This document shows, one piece after another, positions 42,101 to 52,117 of a DNA stretch of 64,000 bases. Origin of the DNA: Oegoconia quadripuncta (taxonomy: Eukaryota; Arthropoda; Insecta; Lepidoptera; Autostichidae). Location of the stretch: positions 16,193,194 through 16,257,193 of the forward strand of contig OX438758.1 of the NCBI GenBank assembly GCA_949316235.1. Direction: 5' to 3'. Position 1 is the stretch's first letter. Each line of letters begins with the position of its first letter. The notes beneath the pieces are model-generated. The model saw only the letters and a list, made by a program, of their open reading frames with translations. It searched no databases and had not been told where the DNA came from. The position numbers were made by a program, and so were the translations under genes.

Positions 42101-43280
42101 TGCTTCGTACATCTGATAACAGTTTATCACATTTCTTGTTGTACAAAACACATTCTGTATTGTTAACATATTTGTTAAGTGGTGATTCCACTGCATCCAC
42201 AAATTTTAAATCAATCAAGAATTTATTAAAGGAATCCAACTCAATAACAATATTTTTGTAATGCTGGTAGCTGCTATCACAAGATGGTAAGTTTATTCGA
42301 ATGCAATCTTCAATGATTTTATCAAAGAACTTTTCTCTGATGGATTCGGCGAATACTTCAATGAACTTTTTGCCATTATCAAATTGTGAACCCAGCGTAG
42401 AATGTAGAAACTCGAAAATTGCTGTTAGATTATTGAAAATTGTTTGATAGCTTGGTTTTGTGTCACACAAATTTATTTTTATACTAAAGACCAAAGCTCC
42501 AACATCGTCATCCGTAAATATGTCACAATTGTGTCTTATTACATTGTGTAAAAGTTTATCTAGGAAGAAATGTGAAAATGAACCAAGTTCAGCATTTAGT
42601 CGCTCAGTTTCATATAAAGTTTTTAGAACTTTTTGTATTAGCATTGGATCACTTTGCTGGACAGATAATGAATAAGTGAGAGATGAAACACCTTTTGTCT
42701 CTTTCCAACTGAATATATCTTCCCATTCTATGCTTAAATGGGCTGAATATAATGCTAATTGGTTTTCAGACTGCGCAGAAAGATTTTCTAACGCTTTAAC
42801 AGCAGTCCCTTCAAATTTAAGCTCTCTTAATTGCTTCTGTAAACCTTTCACACTTAGCATGGCTTCAGCATAATTATATCGTCCAAATTCGTGGCTGGCC
42901 TGATCTAAAATCTTTTTCCCTTCAACAGCTACACATAATTCCTTGAAACCAACCAACGATTTGTCTAATTTTTTCCAACAAACATTAAAATCATCGTCAC
43001 TGTTACCGAATTTTTCTCTAAACTCTTTTATACTTTCCGACAGTTTATCGTAATCTAAATTGATATTGGCTTTTCTGTTTTTATAGTTCAATTGTTCTAA
43101 ACTCTTGGTAGGTGTAAAGTTAAGATGAGTGTCTATAAAATTCTGCTGCAAAGAAAACGATAAAAGCTGCACCCTTTCAGTGAGATCTTTTATTGTAGGA
43201 AGCAACTCATCGCGGTGTTTTTTCTGCTCCTCTGTGCTGACCTTATCAACTTCTTGTAAAACTGCACTCAATAAGCTCAT
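39106..43280 (-). CDS. ZW10: ZW10 kinetochore protein, four exons, 727 aa
   Basis: Exons (minus): 43280-41783, 41216-41013, 40154-39886 and 39318-39106. All are GT-AG and phases fit exactly (2184 nt). ZW10 is the RZZ-complex subunit that brings dynein and the spindle checkpoint to kinetochores, and it also acts in the Dsl1/NRZ tether for Golgi-to-ER vesicles. The large first exon encodes the coiled-coil/helical N-terminal and middle parts. The C-terminal region is diagnostic: 'LFFNNCYYLAHGLLGPPW' (exon 2, matching the family's LFHNNCMYIAHHLL), a helical block with 'MYEMSICTLIQALCQSIL' (exon 3), and 'WTKFTKMPQLLKAQLLEI' with 'EEIRQIIKMRFPDN' (exon 4). Length agrees with fly and human homologues (roughly 720-780 aa). 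Intron 2 carries a fold-back MITE, and intron 3 a copy of the same MITE family that the copia element entered. Confidence 0.93.
39561..39835 (+). mobile_element. MITE ('cccgtattaataaacca' family) in ZW10 intron 3
   Basis: 'gctatctcaagctaatttat', 'cgcctcagcggcgaatgaat' and 'gagaatggtttattaatatg' match the 335-bp family; the 5' end is missing. Confidence 0.75.
40319..40408 (+). repeat. Dispersed repeat shared with 22551-22640
   Basis: 'aacatccatggttcactttt', 'cgaaatatatagaaatacgc' and 'gtgacaggggacga' parallel the 22551 copy with scattered substitutions. Confidence 0.5.
40409..40821. mobile_element. 413-bp fold-back MITE in ZW10 intron 2
   Basis: The two halves are inverted copies almost end to end. 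'gggtgtcagggggacggttg' and 'tccaaacggagtcagcag' on the left face 'ctgctgactccgtttggac' and 'aaccgtccacctgacaccc' on the right. 'aaaaattaccgccattaatc' faces 'gattaattttggtaattttt', with only about 50 bp of unpaired centre. No coding capacity. Confidence 0.85.
41221..41760 (-). other. ZW10 intron 1
   Basis: Contains a short direct repeat ('aatatatattatac' twice, 41242 and 41267). The remainder shows no identified element. It is bounded by a GTAAGC donor (41782) and the 'gtttcag' acceptor (41217). Confidence 0.6.
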
Positions 43281-44420
43281 ATTTCTTTAATTAAATTGTA
43301 ACTTTCGCAAAAAATATAATTAATTCATTTGTTTCGGTTACACTCACAGAGTACTTTGTATATGTTACACTACACAGCCAATTTAAAATTCGAATTTCTG
43401 TTTGACATTTTACTTTTTAAATTCTGCCTATATTTTTTAAATTCCCCACTAGTTGAAGAATTAAGAGGCAAAGGATTTTAGTTCATACATCCTTTAGTTA
43501 ATGTAGACAACTGGAGAATATCCAACGATTTCTTATCTAGAACATATCACCGTGATCAAGTGAAATAAGTTATGTTGCTTGCTTAGACTTGTACTATTAC
43601 CTATTCCATGGTAAGCAATAACGTCAACAACATTAGAATCTAAATGATGATCGATGGTCAAGAAGCTTATTCCCTTACACTCCTTTGATAATAGACGATT
43701 TTGCGTTTTGCTATTGCACTTATCAATTTAAGGTTTGGTTGAGTTAATTTCTAAGGATTATAAAGTCGGTCAAGTTCTAGGGGACTCGTGGTCTGAGGAT
43801 TCCGTACATAACATCGCCAAACAAACTTTTGAAGGTCCTCTCCAAAGAGTAATATAATACAGAGGAGAGTCCTCTCGGAAACAAATAAATAAAAGATATT
43901 TATTAATCTCAAAAAACATTTTGTATAATGGAGAATTTCAATTCGGGGTTCCAAATTGAATATGTTATAAAAATTTCAGTCTGATTTACTCGTTTCTGAA
44001 AAAAGGGCCTTCACCACCAACTGATCATACAAGGGTCCAAAATAGGTCAGTTACAGAACGGAAAAGAAACATACAAACGGCCGAATTTAGAATCTGCTTC
44101 TTTCAAGTCGGTTAAAAAACGGTTGTCTTCATAAATTTAAATATTTACAATTTATTAAATTCACCATCCGTATTATGCATACTATACATCCGAATGATTT
44201 GCTTTAATTATTAATATTTATGCATTCGAAAACTTTCAACCACTGCAGTAGGTACCTACCTACCGTCATGGTACACATGTACCAGCTTCAGACATTTTTT
44301 AACGTTTCCGTTAAAGGGAATAAGTTTTACCTACTTTCAAGAAAAGATTATCTATGAATTTGTGACTTGCAAGCTAAGTTAAAACATTTTATTTCAATCA
44401 TTTGGAAAATGTACAGCTTA
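43281..44420. other. ZW10 upstream region and intergenic sequence
   Basis: No further gene recognised. A repeat tail ending 'caagtcggttaaaaaacgg' at about 44060-44122 matches 2090-2245. The first 150 bp upstream of the ZW10 ATG has no TATA box. Confidence 0.4.
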
Positions 44421-44751
44421 TTAGCCTTTCGTGTACGAGGTGAAAAAAATTACGTCGTGTGTAAGGTGGGGTCCAGTGGACCCCATGTAAATGTAACTAT
44501 ATCTCTTATGTATTATTATATATATTAAATGTATTGACTATTTAGGGTATGTTGGCTAATAATTGAGACCACAAAATGAAACAAGTTAAGTAGAGTTTTT
44601 TTATTCAGTGAAAACATGAGATCAAAATGGCAGTAGTATAAAAGCAAAATTATCAATCTTTGGATCATTTATATAAGAAAAAATAGGTTATAAATGTTGT
44701 TAAAGCTTAAAAAATAGCGAAATTAAAATTAATAATGATTATTCTTCAAAC

Positions 44752-45150
44752 TTAATCCCTATCGTCATTTTCACATTGACCACAGATGAAATTGCAGTGA
44801 TCCATGCATATTGGGACTTTGCATTTTTGGCAACGGGTTTTGGTTTTTCTGTCTTTATTTCTAGGACAAAAAGAGCACCTTACTTTTTTTCCTTGATCTT
44901 CTGCCGGTTTCGGAAATTCGTTACTGGACTCTCTGAAATGTTGATGCAGTCTATTGCGTAAATCTTTTGGCAGTCTCACATTATTTTTCCTTTCTTTTAA
45001 GTGATCTGCAATAAGAGATAATCCCAATTGGCGAATGAAATTTCTCCTAGTATCGGTTTTGCTTTTATCTATTTGATTATTTAGCAAATACACAATCATC
45101 GCATTAATTCCTGCATGGTTCAGAAGAGAAAAAAAATTTACAGTGGCCAC
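44752..45150 (-). pseudogene. piggyBac transposase C-terminal part with zinc ribbon
   Basis: Encodes the helix 'LNHAGINAMIVYLLNN' typical of the end of the piggyBac DDE domain, followed by 'FIRQLGLSLIADHLKER' and a Cys/His-rich tail with CX2C pairs ('CSFC', 'CQKC', 'CGQC') that binds the transposon ends in this family. It is out of frame by one base relative to the N-terminal piece, and the catalytic aspartates upstream have been lost in a deletion whose junction falls at about 45105-45165. It is transcribed from the same strand as the N-terminal part. Confidence 0.85.
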
Positions 45151-45523
45151 CGCTTTGAATTTCGGGAAACGTCAAATGTTCTTGCCAATTTATCGACAAC
45201 ATCAACTCCATAATATTTTCACATCTAGTGCGTGTCTGTCGTCTTACTGGTTGTTTGTCCCATGTAATTCCATCTTTGGCGACAAAGTTGTTATCAATTT
45301 GTGAGGACTCCTCATGTGCTGCTGCCGTTCTCAAGTTTTCTTGCCGTCTCCGTTTCCTAGAATTCGATTGTGCTCCAATATCTTCAGCTTCTTGCTCACT
45401 GAAGCATTCACTGTGGTAACTCACATTGTCCGAAACACAATCATCTTCTGGTTCAACTGCATCGTCATCAATTCCTTCATTCATGAGATATTTTTCTATA
45501 TCAATATCACTTAGTCTAGCCAT
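45104..45523 (-). pseudogene. piggyBac transposase N-terminal part
   Basis: Starts 'MARLSDIDIEKYLMNEGID', an acidic disordered leader normal for piggyBac proteins. It continues through 'NSRKRRRQENLR', a likely nuclear localisation signal, to 'WDKQPVRRQTRTRCENIMEL', which precedes the DDE core in complete family members. The frame then crosses the deletion junction and ends after 139 codons. The frame is clean, so a truncated product could be made; no evidence of domestication. Confidence 0.8.
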
Positions 45524-45552
45524 TTTAAATCAACCTGTAAAAAAAAATGGTT

Positions 45553-45606
45553 CAAAACTCAAATTTTCCTGTAAGAAACATATCTTATAGGAAAATTTGA
45601 GTTTTG
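45553..45606. repeat. 22-bp stem hairpin in the piggyBac 5' leader
   Basis: 'caaaactcaaattttcct' then 'gtaag' pairs with 'cttataggaaaatttgagtt' then 'ttg', with about 8 bases in the loop and one bulge. It lies just upstream of the N-terminal ORF start. Confidence 0.7.
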
Positions 45607-46040
45607 TGTGAAAGGATTCGCCAATCAGCAATGTGAAACTAGCTGGTTGTCCAGAGTGCGCCGGGTGCCAAAGCAAAAATTGTACACCACTCGAGGAGGC
45701 TCGTTTCATGCACCCCATATTTTAAAATAATGTAAACATGCACAATATAAAAATAAATATCAGCAATTATCAGCAAAACTAATAAAAAAGCTTATAATAA
45801 CGAAAAAACTTTACTTACTTTTTAATAACGCGTTGTACGACATGGGGTCCTGCAGACCCCAGATTCCTTTATCTCCTAATCCGTTGGGAGTTACACAGAA
45901 TTAGTTATACGATCTCGTCTAGCATAATTTTAGTTAGGAATACCTAGATCCACACGCTGCTTGCGGCAAAATTAAGGTTAATATGACCACAAAACTGCTG
46001 CTGGGGTTTATAGGACCCCACCTCGTACACGGAAGGTTAG

Positions 46041-46462
46041 TGAAATTAATTCCATTCACATGTTATACCTTCTTCTTCAATTTCAGAACCATGCAATTGT
46101 GGGTGGAGTAAAGATCACGTCTGTCTCCTTTCCGCCATTGATTTAACCTTTGGTTACTATAGACGACATTCACCTTTTCTTTAACAATTTATACTAACCT
46201 ACCTATAATTTCTCTGATCTTGATTCATTGTTTCAAGACTGCAGACATGTTCAGTTGAGTCCATATCCAGTTTGTTCTCTATTGTACATCAACGCATCGT
46301 AACAGTTACTCTATGTAAAAATTACGTAACCCAACATGATTTATGTTGGTTGCTAACGTTAGTTTAATCGATTAATAAACTACCATCTACAGGAACAAGG
46401 TGGGGTCACTCGTATATTTACTGTAGGTATCTGTTACAAATCCGTAAATAAAACAAAACAAT
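46041..46462. other. Upstream region of the CCDC169-like gene
   Basis: No element recognised. No clear TATA box is seen before the start codon at 46463. Confidence 0.4.
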
Positions 46463-49400
46463 ATGAACGACAGTGAAATCGAATGTTTGAGAAATGAACT
46501 GGAACACGAGAAGACTTGCAGGTTAGTAGCTGGCCCTCTAAGCGTCTTTCTTTTAAAGATTATCGCCGCCATAGCGTCCCATAACGCAAATCATACATTA
46601 ATGGATAGGGGTGATAGATATCGGAATATCATTGAAGAAGACTAGAGAAGGTATAGATATATATATCTATATATTGCTACATATATAGGCTGACTGCCCA
46701 CTGCTTATAACTTAATATTTTTTTTTAGTTCGAATACTTACCCACGCAATTATATGATGTCGTGTGATTTCCGATACAGAAAAGTAACACCACCTTTCCT
46801 GTGGGTTATTTTTTTTTGCGCTTGATCCTTTCACACCTGCGTGATGTTAAGTGAAGATGAGGCGGAAGCGTACGGACCCGGAAGCCCCATCTTATTTGGG
46901 CGACTGGCTATCATATCTCTGACAACCGGAACACACCAATGCTATTAACATTGCTGTTTGGCAGCAGACTTAGATAAGATGGTGGTAGCTAGCCAGGCGG
47001 ACATTTAAAATGCCCTACCACAACCAAACCGAGTACTAAACATGTACCCCGCCGGGGATCGGACCCGCGACCTCCGATTCGTAAACCGTTGTTTACATTG
47101 CGCCACGGAGGAGGTAGGTAATTCCCAAAACTTCTCAGGGAAGCCGCAGCATGGCAGAATGGGGAACTGGAGAAGCAGATCGTCTCGATGCAAGAGGAAC
47201 TTCGCAAAGGGGATTACCCCTGGGATCTCGACGATGATCTGTATAAAGAGAACTCTAAGCACAAGCAGCTATTAGACGCAATTGAAGATTTGAGAGGGCA
47301 GCTGCCGCTATTAAAGGACAAAATCAAAAATGCGAAGGTCTGCGGGCCCGGTGAGTATCGACGTCTTATTATATTACCGTAGATACGAATCCAATAATGA
47401 GTCTGTATTTTACAGAAATCTGTTCTTGTTTTCATTTCATTCTTTTCTATAACTTACCTATTTGTATCTTTCATTTAATTATGTGGTTTTCCTGGTGCTA
47501 AATGCACGAATAGATATCTCTTGTCCATGCTTCAATTTGATTGAACTACTAGAACGTTTCGCGTTCCCTTGGGAATTTTACAAAACCCTTTCGCTAAGTA
47601 AACTAAAGAACACAACTGCCAAATTATGGGTTATGATATGAATTATCATTAATACAGCCAGTTACTCCATTTATAATACTTAAATGGTGTTGGATGGTCG
47701 ATGCAAAGCCGTAACGGGGTGCTAGTGCAGTCAGCATTTGGGAAATTTTAAACAAATCTAATTTTAGTACAAAATCATAAAACAAAGGTATAGACAGATC
47801 GAATACACGCTGTGTACAGAATACCTTAAATTTTCTAAGCCATTACCATCGAGCTTTTCACTAATTTGGGTAATTGATGGTGTTACTACTTACTAATAAA
47901 ATCTCTCGAGTAAACCAACACCCCATTTCAAAATCTCCGTTTTCTGTATCGTGTTGTCAAATAAATATATGGCTAAAGTACGAGTAAGTTTGATTTAAAC
48001 GTCCTAAATAATAAATATGGACGCCATAGGTCCTGTATATCCTAAGTAGAGTTGCGTCGGTTCCGTACTACAAAGACTCTGTAAAATTGCCATTGTAATT
48101 CATGTACAATTTACTCTTTTTAGACTGCAAATTGAAACACGACGATCTGAATATTAATTTGGATATTTTGACTCCTGTAAGTTATTCCTTTCATATAATA
48201 TTGAGTTTAATGAAATGTAATATTGTGTGTCACGGAAAGGGTTTTGATTATTTTATTATACTTTCAGGCCGAGTTAATGCGTACAGTGAAGCGCTTTGAA
48301 AGACTCAAAACTGACTTGATAAGCACACTGCGAAGCAAAGAATGGCGTTTAGATTCAGAGTCAAAGGTAAGTGTTTACAAAACGGAAGTAAATATCGCGA
48401 TTCCATTCGCGATATAGACAGAAAGAAATTGTTTATTCGCCACTTTGACCCATACAACAATTGTTAGGCAAATAAAATAACAGAACACTCAGATAAGTGT
48501 CGCAGCAGCGAAAGGGAAACGACTGAGCTATATTCTGAACTTCTAAGAGCTCAGCGCTGGTTTACTGTCGCATCCAGGATATATGTCTAATGCTCAGTTG
48601 GTTCGGCATTTTTAGAATGTCAGTCTAGCCCCGGGAGGTTTAAGGTATCACGAAATCTTTACGAAGTCTCCACATAAAGAAACAATCAATTAACTTTACT
48701 TAGGGCGCGAACTAGGTGTCAAAGTTTTCTCCGGCGAAAATTCAAAAAAGCGCGCCTTCGATTATGTTCAGCTGCAATCTTTTGCAACTTATCCCAACTA
48801 ATATTATAAATGCGAAAGTGTGTGTGTGTCAGTATGTATGTTTGTTACCTCTTCACGCCTATACGGCTGGACAGATTTGGATGTAATTTGGTGGGTAGAC
48901 AGATTAGGACCTGGATTAACATATAGGCTAATTTTGTTGCTGAACCGATTTTGATAAAATCTTCCAGACGGACGAAGTCGCGGGCGGAAAGCTAGTAATG
49001 TATATAACGAATCGGAAGTTGAAGATTTGCGTTAGGTATAATGTAGTTAGATCAATAATATAAAATTAAAGTTACTAGTGTGAATTTCATTGCGTACCAG
49101 AAATATAAGAATGACATGCGAATATTAGATATTTTACGTTATATTTTCAGTTGTTTGTCCGAGTGAACGACCAAAGGACGTACCTGCAAAATGAGCTCAT
49201 GATATGCCAGAACAATATTATGAGGCTCCAGAGAAATGGCAGTTACTGGCAGTGAGTACATTTATATATTTTGAGGTGTGTGTGTGTAGAGCTAGATTAT
49301 CGATATGGTTAGAATACTACCCACAAAACTTAAAAATAAGGGAATATCTTTCTTATTTCAAGGGAGCGTAGTGTGTTTCGCCTTGATATGGTTCATAAAG

Positions 49401-49972
49401 TGCACGTTTACGCCGAGATTATTCGCCAACGACTGTTGTTTTCAGATACATGACTTGTGCAAGTACAAATCACAAGGTCATTACATATATTATAACTTTA
49501 TAACCGAAAATAGTTGGGAAAATGCTCGGGTCTTGCTTTGAGAAGTCCAAGAAACTCAAACATAGCTGTTTATGTTCAATAAATGTGTTTATCGGAGTGG
49601 CTGTACAATGAGACAGAAACTCTACTAAATCTCCTTTGTTTTTACCCGACCGTCTCGGGAAGTAGGGTAATATTTTCAGAGTGTATGTATGTAGATTTGT
49701 TACCTCCTGCAGCTTAAACGGCGATTTGGAACCGATTTGGAAGTGGAAGGTGTCGTTCGATTCGTCTTTATCCCCAGAGTGCCATGCATTTTATGGTAAA
49801 ATGTGCTGTCGTATTTTTTGGTTTTTAAACACTATAAACTAAGGTAACTACTCCTGTTATTATTCACAGGAATAATCCTCGCAAGATGGACGAGAGAATC
49901 TTGGACCCGAGGCGTGGGCCTGTGAAGAAGATCTTCGGCAACGAGCGTCTCCCGCCCATCGCCACCAAATGA
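46463..49972 (+). CDS. CCDC169: Coiled-coil protein, CCDC169-like, six exons, 208 aa
   Basis: Exons: 46463-46521, 47139-47350, 48124-48176, 48268-48366, 49151-49251 and 49870-49972 (627 nt, all GT-AG, frame preserved). The protein is mostly heptad-type helix: 'CLRNELEHEKTC' (exon 1), 'NGELEKQIVSMQEELRKG' (exon 2), 'RFERLKTDLISTLRSKEW' (exon 4), 'VNDQRTYLQNELMICQNN' (exon 5). It ends with a basic motif 'DPRRGPVKKIFGNERLPPI' (exon 6). Human CCDC169 (about 214 aa) has the same layout, including an ELEKQIV block, a 'NxxRTYL' block and a terminal RGPVKK motif, so orthology is likely though resting on memory of that sequence. Function of the family is not established. The exon 2 acceptor sits only about 20 bp after an inserted SINE. 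No transmembrane segment or enzyme motif. Confidence 0.85.
46815..47115 (-). repeat. Full-length SINE family C next to an exon acceptor
   Basis: Reverse copy from 'cgcttgatcctttcacacct' through 'tggctatcatatctctgaca' to the tRNA-like head 'ccgccggggatcggacccgc' and 'gcgccacggaggagg'. The CCDC169-like exon 2 acceptor (AG at 47137-47138) follows after 22 bases. Confidence 0.85.
47351..48123 (+). other. CCDC169-like intron 2
   Basis: No repeat family recognised; ordinary AT-rich intron between GTGAGT (47351) and the acceptor ending at 48123. Confidence 0.5.
48797..48998 (-). repeat. Interspersed repeat family F, reverse
   Basis: 'ctaatattataaatgcgaaa', 'cctcttcacgcctatacggc', 'taggacctggattaacatat', 'gaagtcgcgggcggaaagct': the reverse of the 30685 subtype. 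In CCDC169-like intron 4. Confidence 0.7.
49261..49869 (+). other. CCDC169-like intron 5
   Basis: The open frame at 49305-49541 has no known relative. 49675-49790 resembles a retroelement-tail sequence ('gtatgtatgtagatttgtta'). Nothing firmer. Confidence 0.35.
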
Positions 49973-50134
49973 TACCCACATTACTACATTAATTAACCTC
50001 ATATGTAAGGTTACTCAGTAGGTGAATGATACTCCGTATTGAATTAAAATGTCTTTTGTGTGCACTGAATGCCGGAAAACATTAAAACACCTACTTAGTC
50101 TGGTATGACCACAGATTTATAAACAAGGGGGATA

Positions 50135-50454
50135 GGTGTCGATTCGGATGTACAACGAACTAACTAAATTTAAATTATATGTATCCTTTTCTAACCACTA
50201 ATACATGAAAAGGACGACATATAATTAAGTCCTGTCAAATTAAGTAAAAGGATCAAAACAAGCACTTCTCTATCAATATTAGGTGTACACCTAGCGACGT
50301 CACGATTAAAATACTATGGAGCGACTTGTTTTGACAGCTCTTAACTTAATTTGACAGGCCTTAATTTATAGTCGTCCCTTTCATGTTAATAGTGTTAGAA
50401 AAGGATGTATCTGCTTTAAATTTAGTTAGTTCGTTGTACATCCGAATCGACACC
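50135..50454. mobile_element. 320-bp fold-back MITE ('ggtgtcgattcgg' family)
   Basis: The left end 'ggtgtcgattcggatgtaca' plus 'acgaactaactaaattta' is inverted at the right end. Further matched pairs such as 'cctgtcaaattaagt' and 'acttaatttgacagg' continue the palindrome. It lies about 160 bp after the CCDC169-like stop. Confidence 0.8.
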
Positions 50455-51260
50455 AATATGGTTTCACTGCCTAGTTGTTCAAGTCCGGCTGTCGTCTTCG
50501 AAAATTACAACTACATATGCACCACAATACGAACACGCGCTCACTCACACTATTACAATCAACACAAGCAACGCGAGCCAATCGCGTAACAGCAAACCGC
50601 AACGTAAAGACACAACTACATTGACAATTTGACGTCTCGATATAGGGATTTGCTTGTCGATAAACCACCGAACAATTTGGCATTTCGGAAAAAAATATGT
50701 GATGCGCTTCGTACGTAATTGTGGTCACGACTAATCCACGGCGCCCGCGTTTGTTTCTGTTTTGTGCATATTGCGTTCGCACACGCCACGCCCCCTTAGC
50801 ATATCTCCCTTTAGTTTATAAAGTGGGTATGACCCTCTGTCGCCCGCAAACGCATTCAGGATAATCAACTAAAATTTACATGGTAGATAAAAGTAGTACT
50901 ATTGCACAATATTGCCTCTTGCTCGTTTGCCCACCTCTTCAATAAAAAAAAAAACAAAAAAAACAATATTAAAATAATATTTGTTTACATAATGTTTCCA
51001 TATCTACTTATAATAGAAACCGACGATATTTAAATCACAACTTGAGTTTATTCTGTTACATAATGGCCGAGCTCAATTTTATCGAACACCTTCGTATTTA
51101 AAGGCAAGTATGTATGTTCGATTGCACAAGAATGAAAAATATTTCGTGTTAGAAATTCAAAAGCATTCTTAGAAATAATAAAATCCAAAAGAAAAAACCT
51201 AAAATAAAAAGAACACGGAAACAAACCAACACACACTCTGCTCTCCTTTCTCTTATTATA
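50455..51260. other. Intergenic sequence
   Basis: A 103-codon minus-strand open frame (50471-50782) is not recognised as any family. Otherwise AT-rich. Confidence 0.35.
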
Positions 51261-51267
51261 CTTGACC

Positions 51268-51728
51268 GCCTCCGTGGCCCAATGTAAACAACATAAGGTT
51301 CACGAATCGAAGGTCGCGGGTTCAATCCCCAGCGGGGTACATGTTTAGTACTCGGTTTGGTTGTGGTCGGGCATTTTAAATGTCTGCCTGGCTAGCCACC
51401 ACCACATTATCTAAGTCTGCGGCCAAACAGCAATGTCAATAGCATTGTTGTGTTCCGGTTGTCAGAGATAAGATCAGCCAGTCGACCAAATAAGATAGGG
51501 TTTCCGGATCCGTACGCTTCCGCCTTCGGCCTTCTCGTAGCATGACATCGTTTGTCGCGCGCGAAGTAGGAGTGAGAATGGGATAGTTGTATTTTTCGTC
51601 CAAGTGAATGAACAGGACACATATTATTCGCACGACATATATGTACGTTTATCGCGTCTGTCATGACTCATGATATACTAGTGCAGTGTGATTGAGGTCA
51701 AGAGCTAACACGTTGTGCAAAAAAAAAG
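51268..51728 (+). repeat. SINE family C interrupted by about 150 bp
   Basis: Head 'cgcctccgtggcccaatgta', B box 'GGTTCAATCCCCAGCGGGG', body to 'cttccgccttcggcc' at 51533. Then about 150 bp of unrelated sequence (about 51534-51683), then the tail 'gtgtgattgaggtcaagagc' and 'taacacgttgtgcaaaaaaa'. Confidence 0.75.
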
Positions 51729-51844
51729 AAATGAAAATAAATAATTTTATGTACCTATGTAGTAAATCGAACATTTTCGATTTTTTAAATCGGCAACTAA
51801 ATCGTATAGAAATATTTTTGCAATATATAGAGAGCAAATTTAGG

Positions 51845-52117
51845 TTTACTTGTATTCACATTTTAATTGATGAACAATATAGAAATGTAAAATGTAGATT
51901 AGTGAATATCAATGCAATATAAACATTAATATAGAGAACAAACAACGGATTGGTGTAGTGTATAGTGACCCTCTCAGTGAAAAAAAAAATGTATTTATAT
52001 AGTATATCAACCATCTGGTATCCAAAACACAAGACTATAGTTGCTTAATGTGAAACTAGATGGCATTGTGTGTATGTCCAAGGATATTTATTTATAACAG
52101 AATAAAAGAGAAAAAAG
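51845..52117 (+). repeat. Dispersed repeat, inverted twin of 19200-19485
   Basis: Contains 'agagaacaaacaacggattg', 'tgtagtgtatagtgaccctc', 'atatcaaccatctggtatcc' and 'aactagatggcattgtgtgt'. Similarity to the reverse complement of the earlier locus extends beyond the SINE part to 'gatgaacaatatagaaatgt'. Confidence 0.7.

Larger units (their letters stand above)
44425..46036 (-). mobile_element. Internally deleted piggyBac-like element (1612 bp)
   Basis: The ends are 'cctttcgtgtacgagg' (left, 44425) and its inverted partner 'cctcgtacacggaagg' (right, ending 46036), 16 bp with one mismatch. Subterminal GGGGTCC/GGACCCC palindromes lie at both sides (44471-44485, 45845-45860 and 46013-46020). The flanks are the direct repeat TTAG (44421-44424 and 46037-46040); piggyBac normally duplicates TTAA. 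Two pieces of transposase remain on the minus strand, N-terminal and C-terminal, without the catalytic core. Confidence 0.85.

Noticed and set aside
46522..46645. Read-through extension of CCDC169-like exon 1 to a stop at 46645
   Set aside because: The splice from 46521 to 47139 keeps frame and joins two parts of one coiled coil, as in the vertebrate homologue.
49305..49541. 78-codon open frame in the CCDC169-like intron
   Set aside because: No family resemblance or splice signals; within an intron on the coding strand.
50471..50782. 103-codon minus-strand open frame rich in Cys and Arg
   Set aside because: No recognisable domain and no promoter or splice support.
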